Positions 23,181 to 31,764 of a stretch of DNA of 35,292 nt are shown piece by piece. Numbering within the stretch: the first letter of the stretch is position 1; every line of letters begins with the position of its first letter. The stretch comes from CAG-791 sp002392385 (GTDB lineage Bacteria > Bacillota > Clostridia > Lachnospirales > Lachnospiraceae): assembly GCA_946616295.1 (NCBI GenBank), contig CAMOIU010000031.1, positions 1 through 35,292 on the forward strand, in the 5' to 3' direction. Under the pieces are notes generated by a model. The model saw nothing but the letters and a program-made list of their open reading frames with translations, made no database searches and was not told the DNA's origin. The translations under genes and the position numbers were made by a program.

Positions 23181-24582
23181 TGCGCATTGCCGCCTCTCTC
23201 AGAAATACCTTGTAGCCCTTATAAGCCTCATAGAGGTCCGCCTTGCTGACGGCCTCCCAGGGCGCGTGCATGCTCAGGACGGGCACGCCGCTGTCGATGA
23301 CGTTCATGCCGTAGAGGGCCAGGATGTAGGCGATGGTGCCGCCGCCGCCCAGGTCGACACGGCCCAGCTCCGCGGTCTGGGTCTTCACGCCGCCCTTGTC
23401 AAAAATATCCCGCAGGTGGGCAATATACTCGGCATTGGCATCGTTGGAGCCGCTCTTGCCTCTGGCGCCGGTGAACTTGTTCAGGACAAGACCGCGGCCC
23501 ATGTAGGCGGCATTTTTCTTCTCAAAGGCGGAGGCATATAAGGGATCAAAGCCCGCGCTGACATCCGAACTCAGCATGCAGCTGCTGGCCAGGGTCCTGC
23601 GGAGGGCCAGCTCCGAGTAGGCGCCGCAGAGCTCCATGACTTCCGCCAGGGCATTCTCAAAGAAGCGGGACTGCATGCCGGTAGCGCCCACGCTGCCGAT
23701 CTCCTCCTTGTCCACCAGGAGGGTGCAGCTGGTGCGGCGGTTGTCTGTCACCTCCAGCTGGGCCCGGAAGGAGGGATAGGCACAGGAACGGTCGTCGTGA
23801 CCATAGGCCAGGATCATGCTCCGGTCCAGACCGGCATCTCTGGCGCGTCCGGCAGGCACGATCTCCAGCTCGGCGGATTCCATATCCGCCTCTTCAATGC
23901 CATAATCCCCGCGGAGCAGTTCGCGGATGGCGTCCGCCACAGGGTCCTTGCGCTCCTTGCCTTCTTCCGCGGCGGCGGGACGGCTGCCGATGAGGAGGTC
24001 CAGATTCTCTCCCTCCACCACCTTGTCGGCGGTCTTGACCATCTGCTCCTGGGCCAGGTGGATCAGGATATCCGAGATGAAGAATACCGGATCATCCTCA
24101 TCCTCGCCGATGCAGAAGTCCACGGTCTCCCCGTTTTTCTTCACGACCACGCCGTGAATGGCCAGGGGCATGGCCACATACTGGTACTTCTTGATGCCGC
24201 CGTAATAATGAGTGTCCAGATAGCAGAGGCCGCCGTCCTCATAGAGGGGATTCTGCTTCACGTCCAGACGGGGGGAATCGATGTGGGCGCCCAGAATATT
24301 GATGCCCTGCTCGAAAGGCTCCTCGCCGATCCGGAAGAGGGCCATGGACTTGTTCATCCAGACGCTGTATACGCAGTCACCGGGCTTCAGGGAGGCTCCC
24401 TCCCGGATCAGGCCGGTCAGTTCACGATAGCCCGCCTTCTCCGCCTCGTTGACAAAATAGTCGATGCATTCTCTCTCGGTCTTGCTCCTGTCCAGAAACA
24501 GGCGGTAATCCTCCGCCAGGTCGCTGCATTCTCTTTCCCCGGCCTCATCATAGGACAGCCAGGCGTTCTCTCTCTCGATCAT
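23173..24582 (-). CDS. M18-family aspartyl aminopeptidase
   Basis: 469 aa, usual for M18. A dinuclear zinc aminopeptidase of the cytoplasm that prefers acidic N-terminal residues. Motifs: GAHIDSPRLDVKQNPL (metal-binding His near residue 98 and the Asp), LLVDKEEIGSVGATGMQSRF (the catalytic Glu pair), ILAYGHDDRS and LGGGGTIAYIL with LSMHAPWE near the end. Start ATG 24582 has GGAGAG 7 bases upstream and begins MIERENAWLSYDEA; the longer in-frame reading to 24843 runs back through the terminator and the 6S RNA, so it is not used. Its own promoter is unclear: TTGGTA-17-GATAAT would start at the ribosome site. First gene of the aminopeptidase-queA pair. Confidence 0.92.
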   Translation of the reverse strand: MIERENAWLSYDEAGERECSDLAEDYRLFLDRSKTERECIDYFVNEAEKAGYRELTGLIREGASLKPGDCVYSVWMNKSMALFRIGEEPFEQGINILGAHIDSPRLDVKQNPLYEDGGLCYLDTHYYGGIKKYQYVAMPLAIHGVVVKKNGETVDFCIGEDEDDPVFFISDILIHLAQEQMVKTADKVVEGENLDLLIGSRPAAAEEGKERKDPVADAIRELLRGDYGIEEADMESAELEIVPAGRARDAGLDRSMILAYGHDDRSCAYPSFRAQLEVTDNRRTSCTLLVDKEEIGSVGATGMQSRFFENALAEVMELCGAYSELALRRTLASSCMLSSDVSAGFDPLYASAFEKKNAAYMGRGLVLNKFTGARGKSGSNDANAEYIAHLRDIFDKGGVKTQTAELGRVDLGGGGTIAYILALYGMNVIDSGVPVLSMHAPWEAVSKADLYEAYKGYKVFLREAAMRNA

Positions 24583-24629
24583 TCTTCTCTCTCCATTATC
24601 AGAACTGTACGTTTGTTTACCAACAGTGT

Positions 24630-24664
24630 TCTTTAAAGCAAAGACCCCGCAGACAACTGCGGGG
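24630..24664 (-). terminator. Terminator downstream of 6S RNA
   Basis: On the minus strand CCCCGCAG, loop TTGT, CTGCGGGG, then TCTTTGCTTT. A second hairpin with no T-run (CGGGAGTC / GACTCCCG) lies at 24683-24704. Together they separate the 6S RNA from the aminopeptidase gene. Confidence 0.8.
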
Positions 24665-24730
24665 CTCCTGCGGGTGAGGCTCCGGGAGTCCTGACAGACT
24701 CCCGCGCGGCGCCGGGCCCGCACACAGAAA

Positions 24731-24914
24731 TACCCGAAATGTGTTTCTGCATTTTGACTCCTAGCACGCAGCCAGGTGGGTGTCCGCAGCCTGCACTTTT
24801 GCCTTCCTCTGCCTATGCTTGCGCACGAAGGCGTGACAGCCATGCAGGCGATATGAGATTCCCGTTTAAAGTAATTGTAGGTTCAAAATGGCAGAAATGT
24901 ACAACATTTCAGGC
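24731..24914 (-). ncRNA. ssrS: 6S RNA
   Basis: About 184 bases, the usual 6S size. 6S RNA mimics an open promoter and binds housekeeping RNA polymerase. The two ends form a long rod-like helix: CCTGAAATGT (24904-24913) with ACATTTCGGG (24733-24742), TTTCTG with CAGAAA, and CATTTTGA (24883-24890) with TCAAAATG (24750-24757). A central unpaired region follows, with TACAATTACTTTAAACGGGA on the 5' strand, then an inner stem GCCTGCA / TGCAGGC topped by hairpins, one with a GCAA loop. A strong extended -10 box lies at the right distance. I believe this matches the Clostridia 6S type; I have no alignment, so another structured RNA is possible. Confidence 0.75.
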
Positions 24915-24920
24915 AAGCTG

Positions 24921-24949
24921 ATTATACCATACTCTTACGGAATGCGGAA
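24921..24949 (-). promoter_or_regulatory. Promoter of 6S RNA
   Basis: On the minus strand a perfect TATAAT with extended TG (TGGTATAAT), and a weak -35 (TTCCGC) 17 bases upstream. The predicted start at about 24914 coincides with the base of the closing helix. Confidence 0.8.
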
Positions 24950-24973
24950 CACCCGCGGCTTATTTTCTTGTTT

Positions 24974-26770
24974 TCAGACAGGGAGCGTCTGTTCCCTGAG
25001 CCAGGAGGCCTCCTCCTCGGGAAGGAGCGGCGCGATCTCTTCATAGACCCGCGCGTGGTAATCGTTGAGTACCTGGCGGTTCTCCGGGGACAGAAGGGAA
25101 GGCTCCAGGAGCTCTCTGTCCAGGGGCACCAGGGTCAGAGGGCGGAATCGCAGGAAGCGTCCGTCGCTGTTCTCCGTCATCTCCTCGCACTCCAGGATGG
25201 TCTCGATCCGGATGCCGAACTTGTCCTGAATGTAGACGCCGGGCTCGTCGGAGACGATCATGCCGGGCTCGATCACGTCCTCCCGGCTGCCGGGCAGGAA
25301 GCGCCAGCGGATATTGGGCGGCGCCTCATGGACGTTGAGATAATAGCCGATGCCGTGGCCGGTCCCGCATTTATAGTCGATCCCCTTCTTCCAGAGGGGC
25401 TCGCGGCTGAGGATGTCCAGGTTCCTGCCGGTGCAGCCATGGAGAAAGACCGCGTCCATCAGCTGCAGGTTGCCGGCCGCCGTCAGGGTATAATCGGTCC
25501 GCATCTCCTCTGTCACGGGGCCCAGGGCCATGGTCCTGGTCACGTCTGTGGTGCCCGTCAGATACTGCCCGCCGCTGTCCACCAGCAGCATGCCCTCCGG
25601 CCTGAGCTGTGCGGCATTGTCGCTGTCCGCCTCATAATGCATCATGGCCGCGTTGGGGCCGTAGGCCGAGATGGTCGGGAAGGAAAGCCCCGCGAAATCG
25701 GGCAGTTCAGCCCGCATGGCGTCCAGACGCATGGCAGCGGTGTATTCCGTTTCCTGAGAGATATCCGGGTGGTGCTTGAGCCAGTAGATGAAGCTGCACA
25801 GGGCGGCGCTGTCCCGGCGGTAGCATTCCCGCAGGTTGGCCAGCTCCGTGCTGTTCTTGACCGCCTTCATCATCTGCATGGGGCTGACCCATTCCCGGAC
25901 CCGCAGATGGGACCGCAGGGCCGCCGCGGCGGCGTAGCTGATGCCGTCGGGATCGATCAGGACCGGTCCCTCCTCCTCCGCGCCGGCGAGGTATTCCACG
26001 AAGCTGTCGTAGGGCAGGATCCTGCCGCCCATGTTCTCAATATAAGCGGTGACCTCCGGATCAGCTGTCCCCTCCTGCAGGAAGAGACAGAAGTCCTCCA
26101 TGCGCAGATAGAGATGGCAGAGAGCCACGGGATTGCATTCCACGTCACTCCCCCGCAGGTTCAGAAGCCACATGAGGTCATCCAGGCGGGAGGAAGCGCA
26201 GGCGCAGCCGCCCTTGTCCGTCATCCGCTGCCTGACAGCCTTCAGCTTGTCCTCGGCGGAGAGTCCGGCATAGGCCACATCCAGGATCCGGACCCTGCCG
26301 GCAGGCCGCTGAGGCCGGTCTGTCCAGATGCCTTCCGCGGGATCCATGGAGGAATCCAGCCGGATCCCCCTGCTCTCCAGGGCACCGGCCATCTCTCTGC
26401 CGGCCCTGTCCGTCACGCAGCGGCCGTCGAAGCAGAGGACCTGTCCCTGCCCCAGATTGTCGCAGAGATACTCCAGGGTCGTGGGGACACCCGGCTCCTG
26501 CATCTTCATCAGGCGCACGCCGGAGCCCTCCAGCTCATGACCGGCCTGGACGAAATAACGCCCGTCCGTCCAGAGGCAGGCCTCCCCGGCGGTCACAGCC
26601 AGTGTGCCTGCGGAGCCTGTGAATCCGCTGAAGAATTCTCTTGTCTTGAAATGATCCGAGACATACTCGGAATTATGGTAGTCGCTCGTCGGGATCAGTA
26701 CTGCATCCGCACGGGCACCGGCCAGTCTTCTCCGCAGCTGACCGATCCGTTTACTGTGTATTTCCCCCAT
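24974..26770 (-). CDS. Xaa-Pro aminopeptidase (M24B, three-domain type)
   Basis: 598 aa. Cleaves the first residue of peptides whose second residue is Pro. Two N-terminal creatinase-like domains (RRRLAGARADAVLIPTSDYH, then a second from about residue 160) precede the M24 pita-bread domain. The metal ligands are visible: LLVDSGGQYLTGTTDVTRT (two Asp), CGTGHGIGYYLNVHEAPP (His), VSDEPGVY (Glu) and IETILECEE (Glu). The length matches the larger aminopeptidase P form of Firmicutes and eukaryotes rather than the ~350-aa PepQ type. It lies 20 bp after thrC; no metabolic link is evident. The stop is followed by the 6S promoter without a clear terminator. Confidence 0.93.
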   Translation of the reverse strand: MGEIHSKRIGQLRRRLAGARADAVLIPTSDYHNSEYVSDHFKTREFFSGFTGSAGTLAVTAGEACLWTDGRYFVQAGHELEGSGVRLMKMQEPGVPTTLEYLCDNLGQGQVLCFDGRCVTDRAGREMAGALESRGIRLDSSMDPAEGIWTDRPQRPAGRVRILDVAYAGLSAEDKLKAVRQRMTDKGGCACASSRLDDLMWLLNLRGSDVECNPVALCHLYLRMEDFCLFLQEGTADPEVTAYIENMGGRILPYDSFVEYLAGAEEEGPVLIDPDGISYAAAAALRSHLRVREWVSPMQMMKAVKNSTELANLRECYRRDSAALCSFIYWLKHHPDISQETEYTAAMRLDAMRAELPDFAGLSFPTISAYGPNAAMMHYEADSDNAAQLRPEGMLLVDSGGQYLTGTTDVTRTMALGPVTEEMRTDYTLTAAGNLQLMDAVFLHGCTGRNLDILSREPLWKKGIDYKCGTGHGIGYYLNVHEAPPNIRWRFLPGSREDVIEPGMIVSDEPGVYIQDKFGIRIETILECEEMTENSDGRFLRFRPLTLVPLDRELLEPSLLSPENRQVLNDYHARVYEEIAPLLPEEEASWLREQTLPV

Positions 26771-26790
26771 AAGGGTTCTTCCTCCTGTTG

Positions 26791-28299
26791 TCAGTTGTTT
26801 TCAGCAAGGCCCAAAAAGCGTCTTACCTCTCTCTCCATGGCTTTCTGCGTTCCTTCGCAGGTGATCTTGTGCCGGACAGGCGCGCTGCGCAGCTCCAGCA
26901 CCGCCTTGGGGATGGGTACGCCGGACAGCTCGCTGATCCTCTCAGGACCCTTCCCCTCTGCCTGGATGGCCGCCGTGTCTTCTCCCAGGGCGTCCAGGAC
27001 AGCCGTCTCAAACTTATAGGGACTGGCAGTGGAGACCACCACCGTTCTGGTCCTGTCCCCTGTCTGCGCGGCATATTTCCGGTAGACGTAGGAGCCCACC
27101 GCCGTGTGGGGATCCAGGACGTTTCCCGTCTCCTCATAGACCTGGCGGATCTCCCTGGCTGTCTCCTCGTCAGTGGCCCAGCCGGCCGCGAAATCGCTCA
27201 TCGCGTCCATGACCTCCCCGGTCACGCTGTAATCGCCCTTCTCCTGCAGAGCCTGCATCCAGGCGGCGGTCCTTGCTGTATCATCGCCGGAGGCATGATA
27301 GAGGAGCCTCTCCAGATTGCTGGACACCAGGATATCCATGGAGGGCGAGCTGGTGAGCAGGAAGTCCCTCTTCCTGTCATAATAGCCGGTGGAGAAGAAA
27401 TCGAACAGCACCTTGTTGGAGTTGGAGGCGCAGATCAGCATGTTGATGGGAACGCCGATCTTCCGGGCATACCAGCCGGCCAGGATGTTGCCGAAATTGC
27501 CGGTGGGAACAGAGAAATTCACCTTCTCCCCTTCCCGGACCCCGCCGCTTGCCAGAAGTCTTGTATAGGCATAGACATAGTAGACGATCTGGGGCACCAG
27601 ACGGCCGATATTGATGGAGTTCGCCGAGGAGAACCGATAGCCCTTGTCGGCCAGATCCTCCTGCATGCGCTTGTCCAGGAAGATCTGCTTGACGGCTGTC
27701 TGCGCGTCGTCGAAATTCCCGTAGATGCCGATCACGCGGGTGTTGGCCCCCTTCTGGGTCACCATCTGCTTCTCCTGCAGGGCGGAGACACCGTTCTTGG
27801 GATAGAAGACCATGATCCTGGTCCGCGGCACGTCGGCAAAACCCGCCATTGCGGCCTTGCCCGTGTCGCCGCTGGTGGCCGTAAGGATGACGATCTCCCT
27901 GTCCTCACCGTTTCTGGCCGCCGCCGCTGTCAGCAGGTGCGGCAGCAGGGTCAGGGCCATATCCTTGAAGGCGATGGTCGGTCCGTGATAGAGCTCGAGA
28001 TAATCCGCTCTCTCTCCCCTTCGGAGGACCACCGGCTCCTCCGTGTCGAATTTGCTGTCATAGGCCTTCTCGATGCAGCCCCGCAGTTCCTCTTCGGTGA
28101 AATCCGTCAGGAAGATGCGCAGGACCTCATAGGCGACCTCTCTGTATCCCTTCTGTGCCAGCTCCGCGAGAGACATCTCCAGATGCGGGATCTGGGTGGG
28201 AACGTATAACCCGCCGTCCTGCGACATGCCGCGCAGCACCGCCATAGAAGCGGTGATCCTCTCCTCGTCAGACCGGGTACTCTTATATAAAACCTCCAT
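26791..28299 (-). CDS. thrC: Threonine synthase
   Basis: 502 aa. Converts O-phosphohomoserine to threonine with pyridoxal phosphate. The N-terminus MEVLYKSTRSDEERITASMA is common in Clostridia. The PLP lysine lies in LYHGPTIAFKDMALTLL, and VILTATSGDTGKAAMAGF is the phosphate/substrate site. Other family regions are FSVPTGNFGNILAGWYARKI and AVGSYVYRKY. This is the long form seen in enterobacteria, yeast and Clostridia. ATG has AAAGGG 5 bases upstream. The leader holds a stable hairpin between two direct repeats but no T-box signature, so amino-acid control by tRNA is not supported. Confidence 0.96.
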   Translation of the reverse strand: MEVLYKSTRSDEERITASMAVLRGMSQDGGLYVPTQIPHLEMSLAELAQKGYREVAYEVLRIFLTDFTEEELRGCIEKAYDSKFDTEEPVVLRRGERADYLELYHGPTIAFKDMALTLLPHLLTAAAARNGEDREIVILTATSGDTGKAAMAGFADVPRTRIMVFYPKNGVSALQEKQMVTQKGANTRVIGIYGNFDDAQTAVKQIFLDKRMQEDLADKGYRFSSANSINIGRLVPQIVYYVYAYTRLLASGGVREGEKVNFSVPTGNFGNILAGWYARKIGVPINMLICASNSNKVLFDFFSTGYYDRKRDFLLTSSPSMDILVSSNLERLLYHASGDDTARTAAWMQALQEKGDYSVTGEVMDAMSDFAAGWATDEETAREIRQVYEETGNVLDPHTAVGSYVYRKYAAQTGDRTRTVVVSTASPYKFETAVLDALGEDTAAIQAEGKGPERISELSGVPIPKAVLELRSAPVRHKITCEGTQKAMEREVRRFLGLAENN

Positions 28300-28317
28300 G
28301 CTGTCCCTTTCCGATCC

Positions 28318-28360
28318 GTATACCGGCTGCCGGGCCTCTGCCCGGTCCCGTGTATACCGG
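28318..28360 (-). other. Hairpin between direct repeats in thrC leader
   Basis: On the minus strand CCGGTATAC occurs twice (28352-28360 and 28318-28326), flanking a perfect hairpin CCGGGC, loop AGAG, GCCCGG (28330-28345). It lies 19-61 bases before the thrC ATG. No T-run follows, so it is not a plain terminator. Possible operator or translational control element. Confidence 0.5.
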
Positions 28361-28460
28361 TCAATATATTTTCCGGTTCATTCACGGGCTATAGTGTAGC
28401 ACAATTGTCCGCACAGGACAAACACTGCGGGAAAATTTTTCCCGTCTCAAGACAGAAATA

Positions 28461-28469
28461 TGGTACACT
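28461..28469 (+). promoter_or_regulatory. Extended -10 promoter of RNase H-like gene
   Basis: TGG-TACACT with no good -35 box. The predicted start near 28476 gives a leader of about 41 bases. Confidence 0.5.
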
Positions 28470-28516
28470 GACTTGAGTGAGATCTTTCCTTAAAACAGGT
28501 TTCCCGGAGGCCCCTC

Positions 28517-29629
28517 ATGCGTATCGTCAGCAAACAGCTATCTCTAAACGTCGATCTTCCACCCTGTGCCGCCCTGCCCCAGCGCCTGCTGGTCCTCAAT
28601 ATAGAGACCACGGGCATCAGCGCCGAGCGCAATCAGGCTGTGCTGATCGGCTGCCTGACCAGGGCCGGGGACAGCTGGGATCTCATTCAATGGTTCGACG
28701 AGACCGGAACGGAGGAGCGGCAGATCCTGTCCTCCTTTCTTCTCTACATTTCCGGTTATCTGGCGGACGGCGGCGCCGTGATCACCTACGGCGGAGAGCG
28801 TTTCGATATCTCTTTTCTCAACAAAAGACTCAGCGCCAACGGCCTGAATTCCCTTGACCCCGACCTGGTCCACGTAGATCTCTATAAGGAGATCCTTCCC
28901 TTCAAGAAATTCATCGGTCTCCCTGACTATAAGCAGCAGACCGTGGAGAATGCCCTGGACATACAGAGGCCTTCGCCCATGGACGGCGCCGGGATCGCCG
29001 GTCTCTACGGCCAGTTCCTGCAGTTCCGTCTCCCTGCCTCCGCCCAGCGGATCCTGGACCACAACGAAGCGGACCTGGCCGGCATCGCCCAGATGCTCCC
29101 TCTCACAGCCTTCCGTCAGCTGCGGGATCCCGCCCTCACACTCAGAAGGGCCCAGGCCAACTACTACACCGATCACGACGGCCGGGAGAAGGAGGAGCTC
29201 TTCCTCTTCTTCCGTCTCAGCGACCCGCTCCCCCTTCCTGTGGGCGGCGGCGCTGACCACTGCTATTTCCGCATCGAGGACGCGGACGGCGTTCTCAAGG
29301 TCCCGATCTACACCGAGACCCTGCGCTATTTCTATGCCAACTATAAGGACTACTATTTCCTCCCCGAGGAGGATATGGCCATACACAAATATATAGCCTC
29401 CTACGTCGACAGGAGCCGAAGGCTCCAGGCTCGTCCGGAGACCTGCTACACCAGGAAGACCGCCTCCTACCTGCCCGAATGGGATCTCTTCCGGACCCCC
29501 TTCTTCAAACGCGCCTATACGGATGACAGCCTTTTCTTCGAGCTCACCGACGAGCTCAAGCGGGATCGGGCCCAGCTGTCCGCCTATGCTTCCTATGTGG
29601 CAGCCCACATCCTGAAGACTGCCGGCTGA
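28517..29629 (+). CDS. YprB-type RNase H-like exonuclease-fold protein, Asp-to-Asn in motif I
   Basis: 370 aa. The first ~210 residues carry an RNase H-like DEDD exonuclease fold of the YprB type: motif I LVLNIETTGIS (residues 25-35), motif II VITYGGERFDISFLNKRL and motif III LDHNEADLAGIAQML. In active members motif I is DxE; here residue 28 is Asn (codon AAT) while Glu30 is kept. The enzyme may therefore be weak, altered or inactive. The C-terminal ~160 residues hold a lineage-specific domain (YFRIEDADGVLKVPIYTETL, YYFLPEEDMAIHKYIASYVD). ATG has GGAGG 6 bases upstream. It is a single-gene unit between thrC and rpsA. Role unknown; RNA or DNA processing by family. Confidence 0.8.
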   Translation: MRIVSKQLSLNVDLPPCAALPQRLLVLNIETTGISAERNQAVLIGCLTRAGDSWDLIQWFDETGTEERQILSSFLLYISGYLADGGAVITYGGERFDISFLNKRLSANGLNSLDPDLVHVDLYKEILPFKKFIGLPDYKQQTVENALDIQRPSPMDGAGIAGLYGQFLQFRLPASAQRILDHNEADLAGIAQMLPLTAFRQLRDPALTLRRAQANYYTDHDGREKEELFLFFRLSDPLPLPVGGGADHCYFRIEDADGVLKVPIYTETLRYFYANYKDYYFLPEEDMAIHKYIASYVDRSRRLQARPETCYTRKTASYLPEWDLFRTPFFKRAYTDDSLFFELTDELKRDRAQLSAYASYVAAHILKTAG

Positions 29630-29677
29630 TCTCCTCCCTCTGAAGGAGTCGGACGATCCCGTCCGCCGCAAAAGCAT

Positions 29678-29715
29678 AAAAAAAGAGCGCCGCATACGCG
29701 ACGCTCTTTTAAAAT
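29678..29715. terminator. Bidirectional terminator between RNase H-like gene and rpsA
   Basis: AAAAGAGCG, internal CGC / GCG pair, CGCTCTTTT, flanked by A-run and T-run on both sides. It ends the plus-strand gene and the minus-strand yhiN-rpsA operon. Confidence 0.9.
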
Positions 29716-29744
29716 TCTGTTCTGCACCTGCAGGGAGCTGCGCC

Positions 29745-30935
29745 TTATTCCTCGGCGTTCTCTTCCTGCTGAGCCTTGCGGATAGCGGCCTCGATGTCGA
29801 AATCGACGACATCCGCATTCTCTCTCTCCTTGGCGCGCTCTGCTGCGCGGCGGGCCTTCTCCTGGTCCATAAGGAGAGCCTTCATACTCAGGCTGATCTT
29901 CTTAGGCTCGGTGGCATCGTTGAAGTCCACGACCTTTGCGGTGACTTCCTGACCCTCGGTGAGGACATCAGAGGGCTTCTCGATGTGCTCTCTGGCGATC
30001 TGAGAGACATGAAGCAGGGCATCGATGCCGGGCTCAAGCTCAACAAAGGCACCGAAGTCGGTCATTCTGGCGACTCTGCCGGTGACGATGTTGCCCACGG
30101 CATACTTCTGCGCAGCACCGACCCACGGAGACTGATCGTCGAACTTCATGGAAAGGGCGATCTTGGTTCCGCGCTCGTCGGACTTGATGTTCTTGATGCG
30201 CACGCGCACCTTGTCGCCGGGCTTGACGACTTCCTTGGGATCGTTGATCCGGCCCCAGCTCATCTCGGAGATGTGGAGCAGACCGTCAGCGCCGCCCAGG
30301 TCGATGAAGGCACCGAAGTTGGTAACGTTCTTGACGGTACCTTCCACGATATCATCCTTCTTGATGGTCTCGAAGAGCTTCTTGCGCATCTCTTCGCGCT
30401 TCTCAGTCAGCAGGACCTTGCGGTTGCCGATGAATCTGTGCCTGTGAGGGCTGTATTCTGTGATGCGGAACTCGATCTCCTGATCGAGATACTTGTTGAG
30501 ATCGCTCTCATAGGTATCCGAGACAAGGCTGGCGGGGATGAACACCCTCACCTCGTCCAGAACGACGCTCAGGCCGCCCTTGAGGACCTGATTGACCTTG
30601 GCTTTCAGGGTCTCGCCGCTGTTATATGCTTCCTCGATCCTCTTGTTGCCGCGGTCGGCTGCAAGCTTCTTGTAGGAAAGGACTACCTGGCCCTCACCGT
30701 CGTTGAGCTTGACGACCTTGACTTCCAGCTTGTCATCCACGTGCAGCACTTCAGTGAGATCGACGGAACTGTCATTCGTATATTCGTTGCGGGTAAGGAT
30801 ACCTTCGCTCTTGTAGCCGATATCCAGGATAGCCGAATCAGGCTTCACATCGATGATCGTGCCTTCCACTGCCTCACCGGCGTGGATCTGCTTGTAACTC
30901 TCGTTGAACAACTCTTCAAAACTCTGCTCTGACAT
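29745..30935 (-). CDS. rpsA: 30S ribosomal protein S1 homolog
   Basis: 396 aa with four S1 RNA-binding domains: about residues 20-85 (EGTIIDVKPDSAILDIGYKS), 100-165, 190-255 (GTVKNVTNFGAFIDLGGADG) and 275-345 (GRVARMTDFGAFVELEPGID), then a charged tail ending IRKAQQEENAEE. The number of domains is typical of Firmicute S1. Start: ATG 30935 (MSEQSFEELFNESYKQI) has AGGAGG 9 bases upstream; a TTG six codons earlier would sit on this site. Its start lies 20 bp inside the end of ispH in another frame. In many Clostridia the two are one fused gene; here they are separate but overlapping. Confidence 0.94.
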   Translation of the reverse strand: MSEQSFEELFNESYKQIHAGEAVEGTIIDVKPDSAILDIGYKSEGILTRNEYTNDSSVDLTEVLHVDDKLEVKVVKLNDGEGQVVLSYKKLAADRGNKRIEEAYNSGETLKAKVNQVLKGGLSVVLDEVRVFIPASLVSDTYESDLNKYLDQEIEFRITEYSPHRHRFIGNRKVLLTEKREEMRKKLFETIKKDDIVEGTVKNVTNFGAFIDLGGADGLLHISEMSWGRINDPKEVVKPGDKVRVRIKNIKSDERGTKIALSMKFDDQSPWVGAAQKYAVGNIVTGRVARMTDFGAFVELEPGIDALLHVSQIAREHIEKPSDVLTEGQEVTAKVVDFNDATEPKKISLSMKALLMDQEKARRAAERAKERENADVVDFDIEAAIRKAQQEENAEE

Positions 30936-31764
30936 GTAACTGAACCTCCTCAATGATAGTTGACGGGACTGATGCCCCGGCGGTGATTCCCACCACTCCT
31001 ACTCCACCCGCCGGAGGGAGCTGCAGGTCTCGCCATGACTGTATGAATTGGGTGTCAGGGCATTCCTTGCGGCATATCTCAAAGAGCTTCGCTGAGTTGG
31101 AACTGGAACTGTCACCTATTACTATCATCATGTCCGCGTGGCGGGCGATCTCTCTGGCCTCGGCCTGCCGCTCATGCGTGGCATTGCAGATAGTATTCAC
31201 ACAAAGTAAATTGTAGCCTCTTTCCTGTAAAATAGCAATAACTTCTTGAAATTTATTTGCATTATAGGTGGTCTGGGCCACCACACAGATCTGCCCCTGT
31301 CCGCGGGGGGTGAAATCCCGTGCCTGCTGCGGTCCGTCGATCACCGTGACCGGTGTGGAGGACCATCCCATGATCCCCCGGACCTCGGGATGAGAGGGAC
31401 TGCCGACAATGACGATCTCGCTGCCCCCGGCGCTCTCCTTCTCCACGGTCCTGTGGATCCTTTTGACAAAAGGACAGGTGGCGTCCACCACCCTGGCGCC
31501 GGTGGCCACAAGCTTGTTCTCCTCTTCCCGGGAGACCCCGTGGGACCGGGTCACGATCACGCCGCCCTTTACGGTCTCCAGCTCTTCTTCCGACCGCAGG
31601 ACTCTCACGCCCCTGGCTTCCAGATCCTCTACCACGGTGCGGTTGTGGATAATGGGGCCATAGGTGTAGACCGGGCCTTCATTCTCCGCTTCTCTGTAGA
31701 CGATGTCTACGGCCTTGCGGACGCCGAAACAGAAGCCGGCGCTCTGTGCCGTTATGATCTTCAT
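30916..31764 (-). CDS. ispH: 4-hydroxy-3-methylbut-2-enyl diphosphate reductase
   Basis: 282 aa. Last enzyme of the MEP isoprenoid route, making IPP and DMAPP with a 4Fe-4S cluster. The cluster cysteines are in SAGFCFGVRKAV (Cys12), VVDATCPFVKRI and VNTICNATHERQ; the C-terminal GITAGASVPSTIIEE is the substrate site. Start ATG 31764 follows GGGAGAAG and overlaps the cmk stop (ATGA); the longer reading upstream is cmk in another frame and is not coding. The end overlaps rpsA by 20 bp, so S1 translation is probably coupled to ispH. Confidence 0.97.
   Translation of the reverse strand: MKIITAQSAGFCFGVRKAVDIVYREAENEGPVYTYGPIIHNRTVVEDLEARGVRVLRSEEELETVKGGVIVTRSHGVSREEENKLVATGARVVDATCPFVKRIHRTVEKESAGGSEIVIVGSPSHPEVRGIMGWSSTPVTVIDGPQQARDFTPRGQGQICVVAQTTYNANKFQEVIAILQERGYNLLCVNTICNATHERQAEAREIARHADMMIVIGDSSSSNSAKLFEICRKECPDTQFIQSWRDLQLPPAGGVGVVGITAGASVPSTIIEEVQLHVRAEF

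Noticed and set aside
24583..24843. 87-residue N-terminal extension of the M18 aminopeptidase
   Set aside because: It passes through the terminator and 6S RNA; the ATG at 24582 has the ribosome site and fits family length.
24968..28209. Long plus-strand frames opposite the M24 aminopeptidase and thrC
   Set aside because: Shadows of two clear enzymes on the minus strand.
28300..28516. T-box or attenuator peptide for thrC
   Set aside because: No T-box core (GGTGG...), no Thr-rich leader peptide and no T-run after the hairpin.
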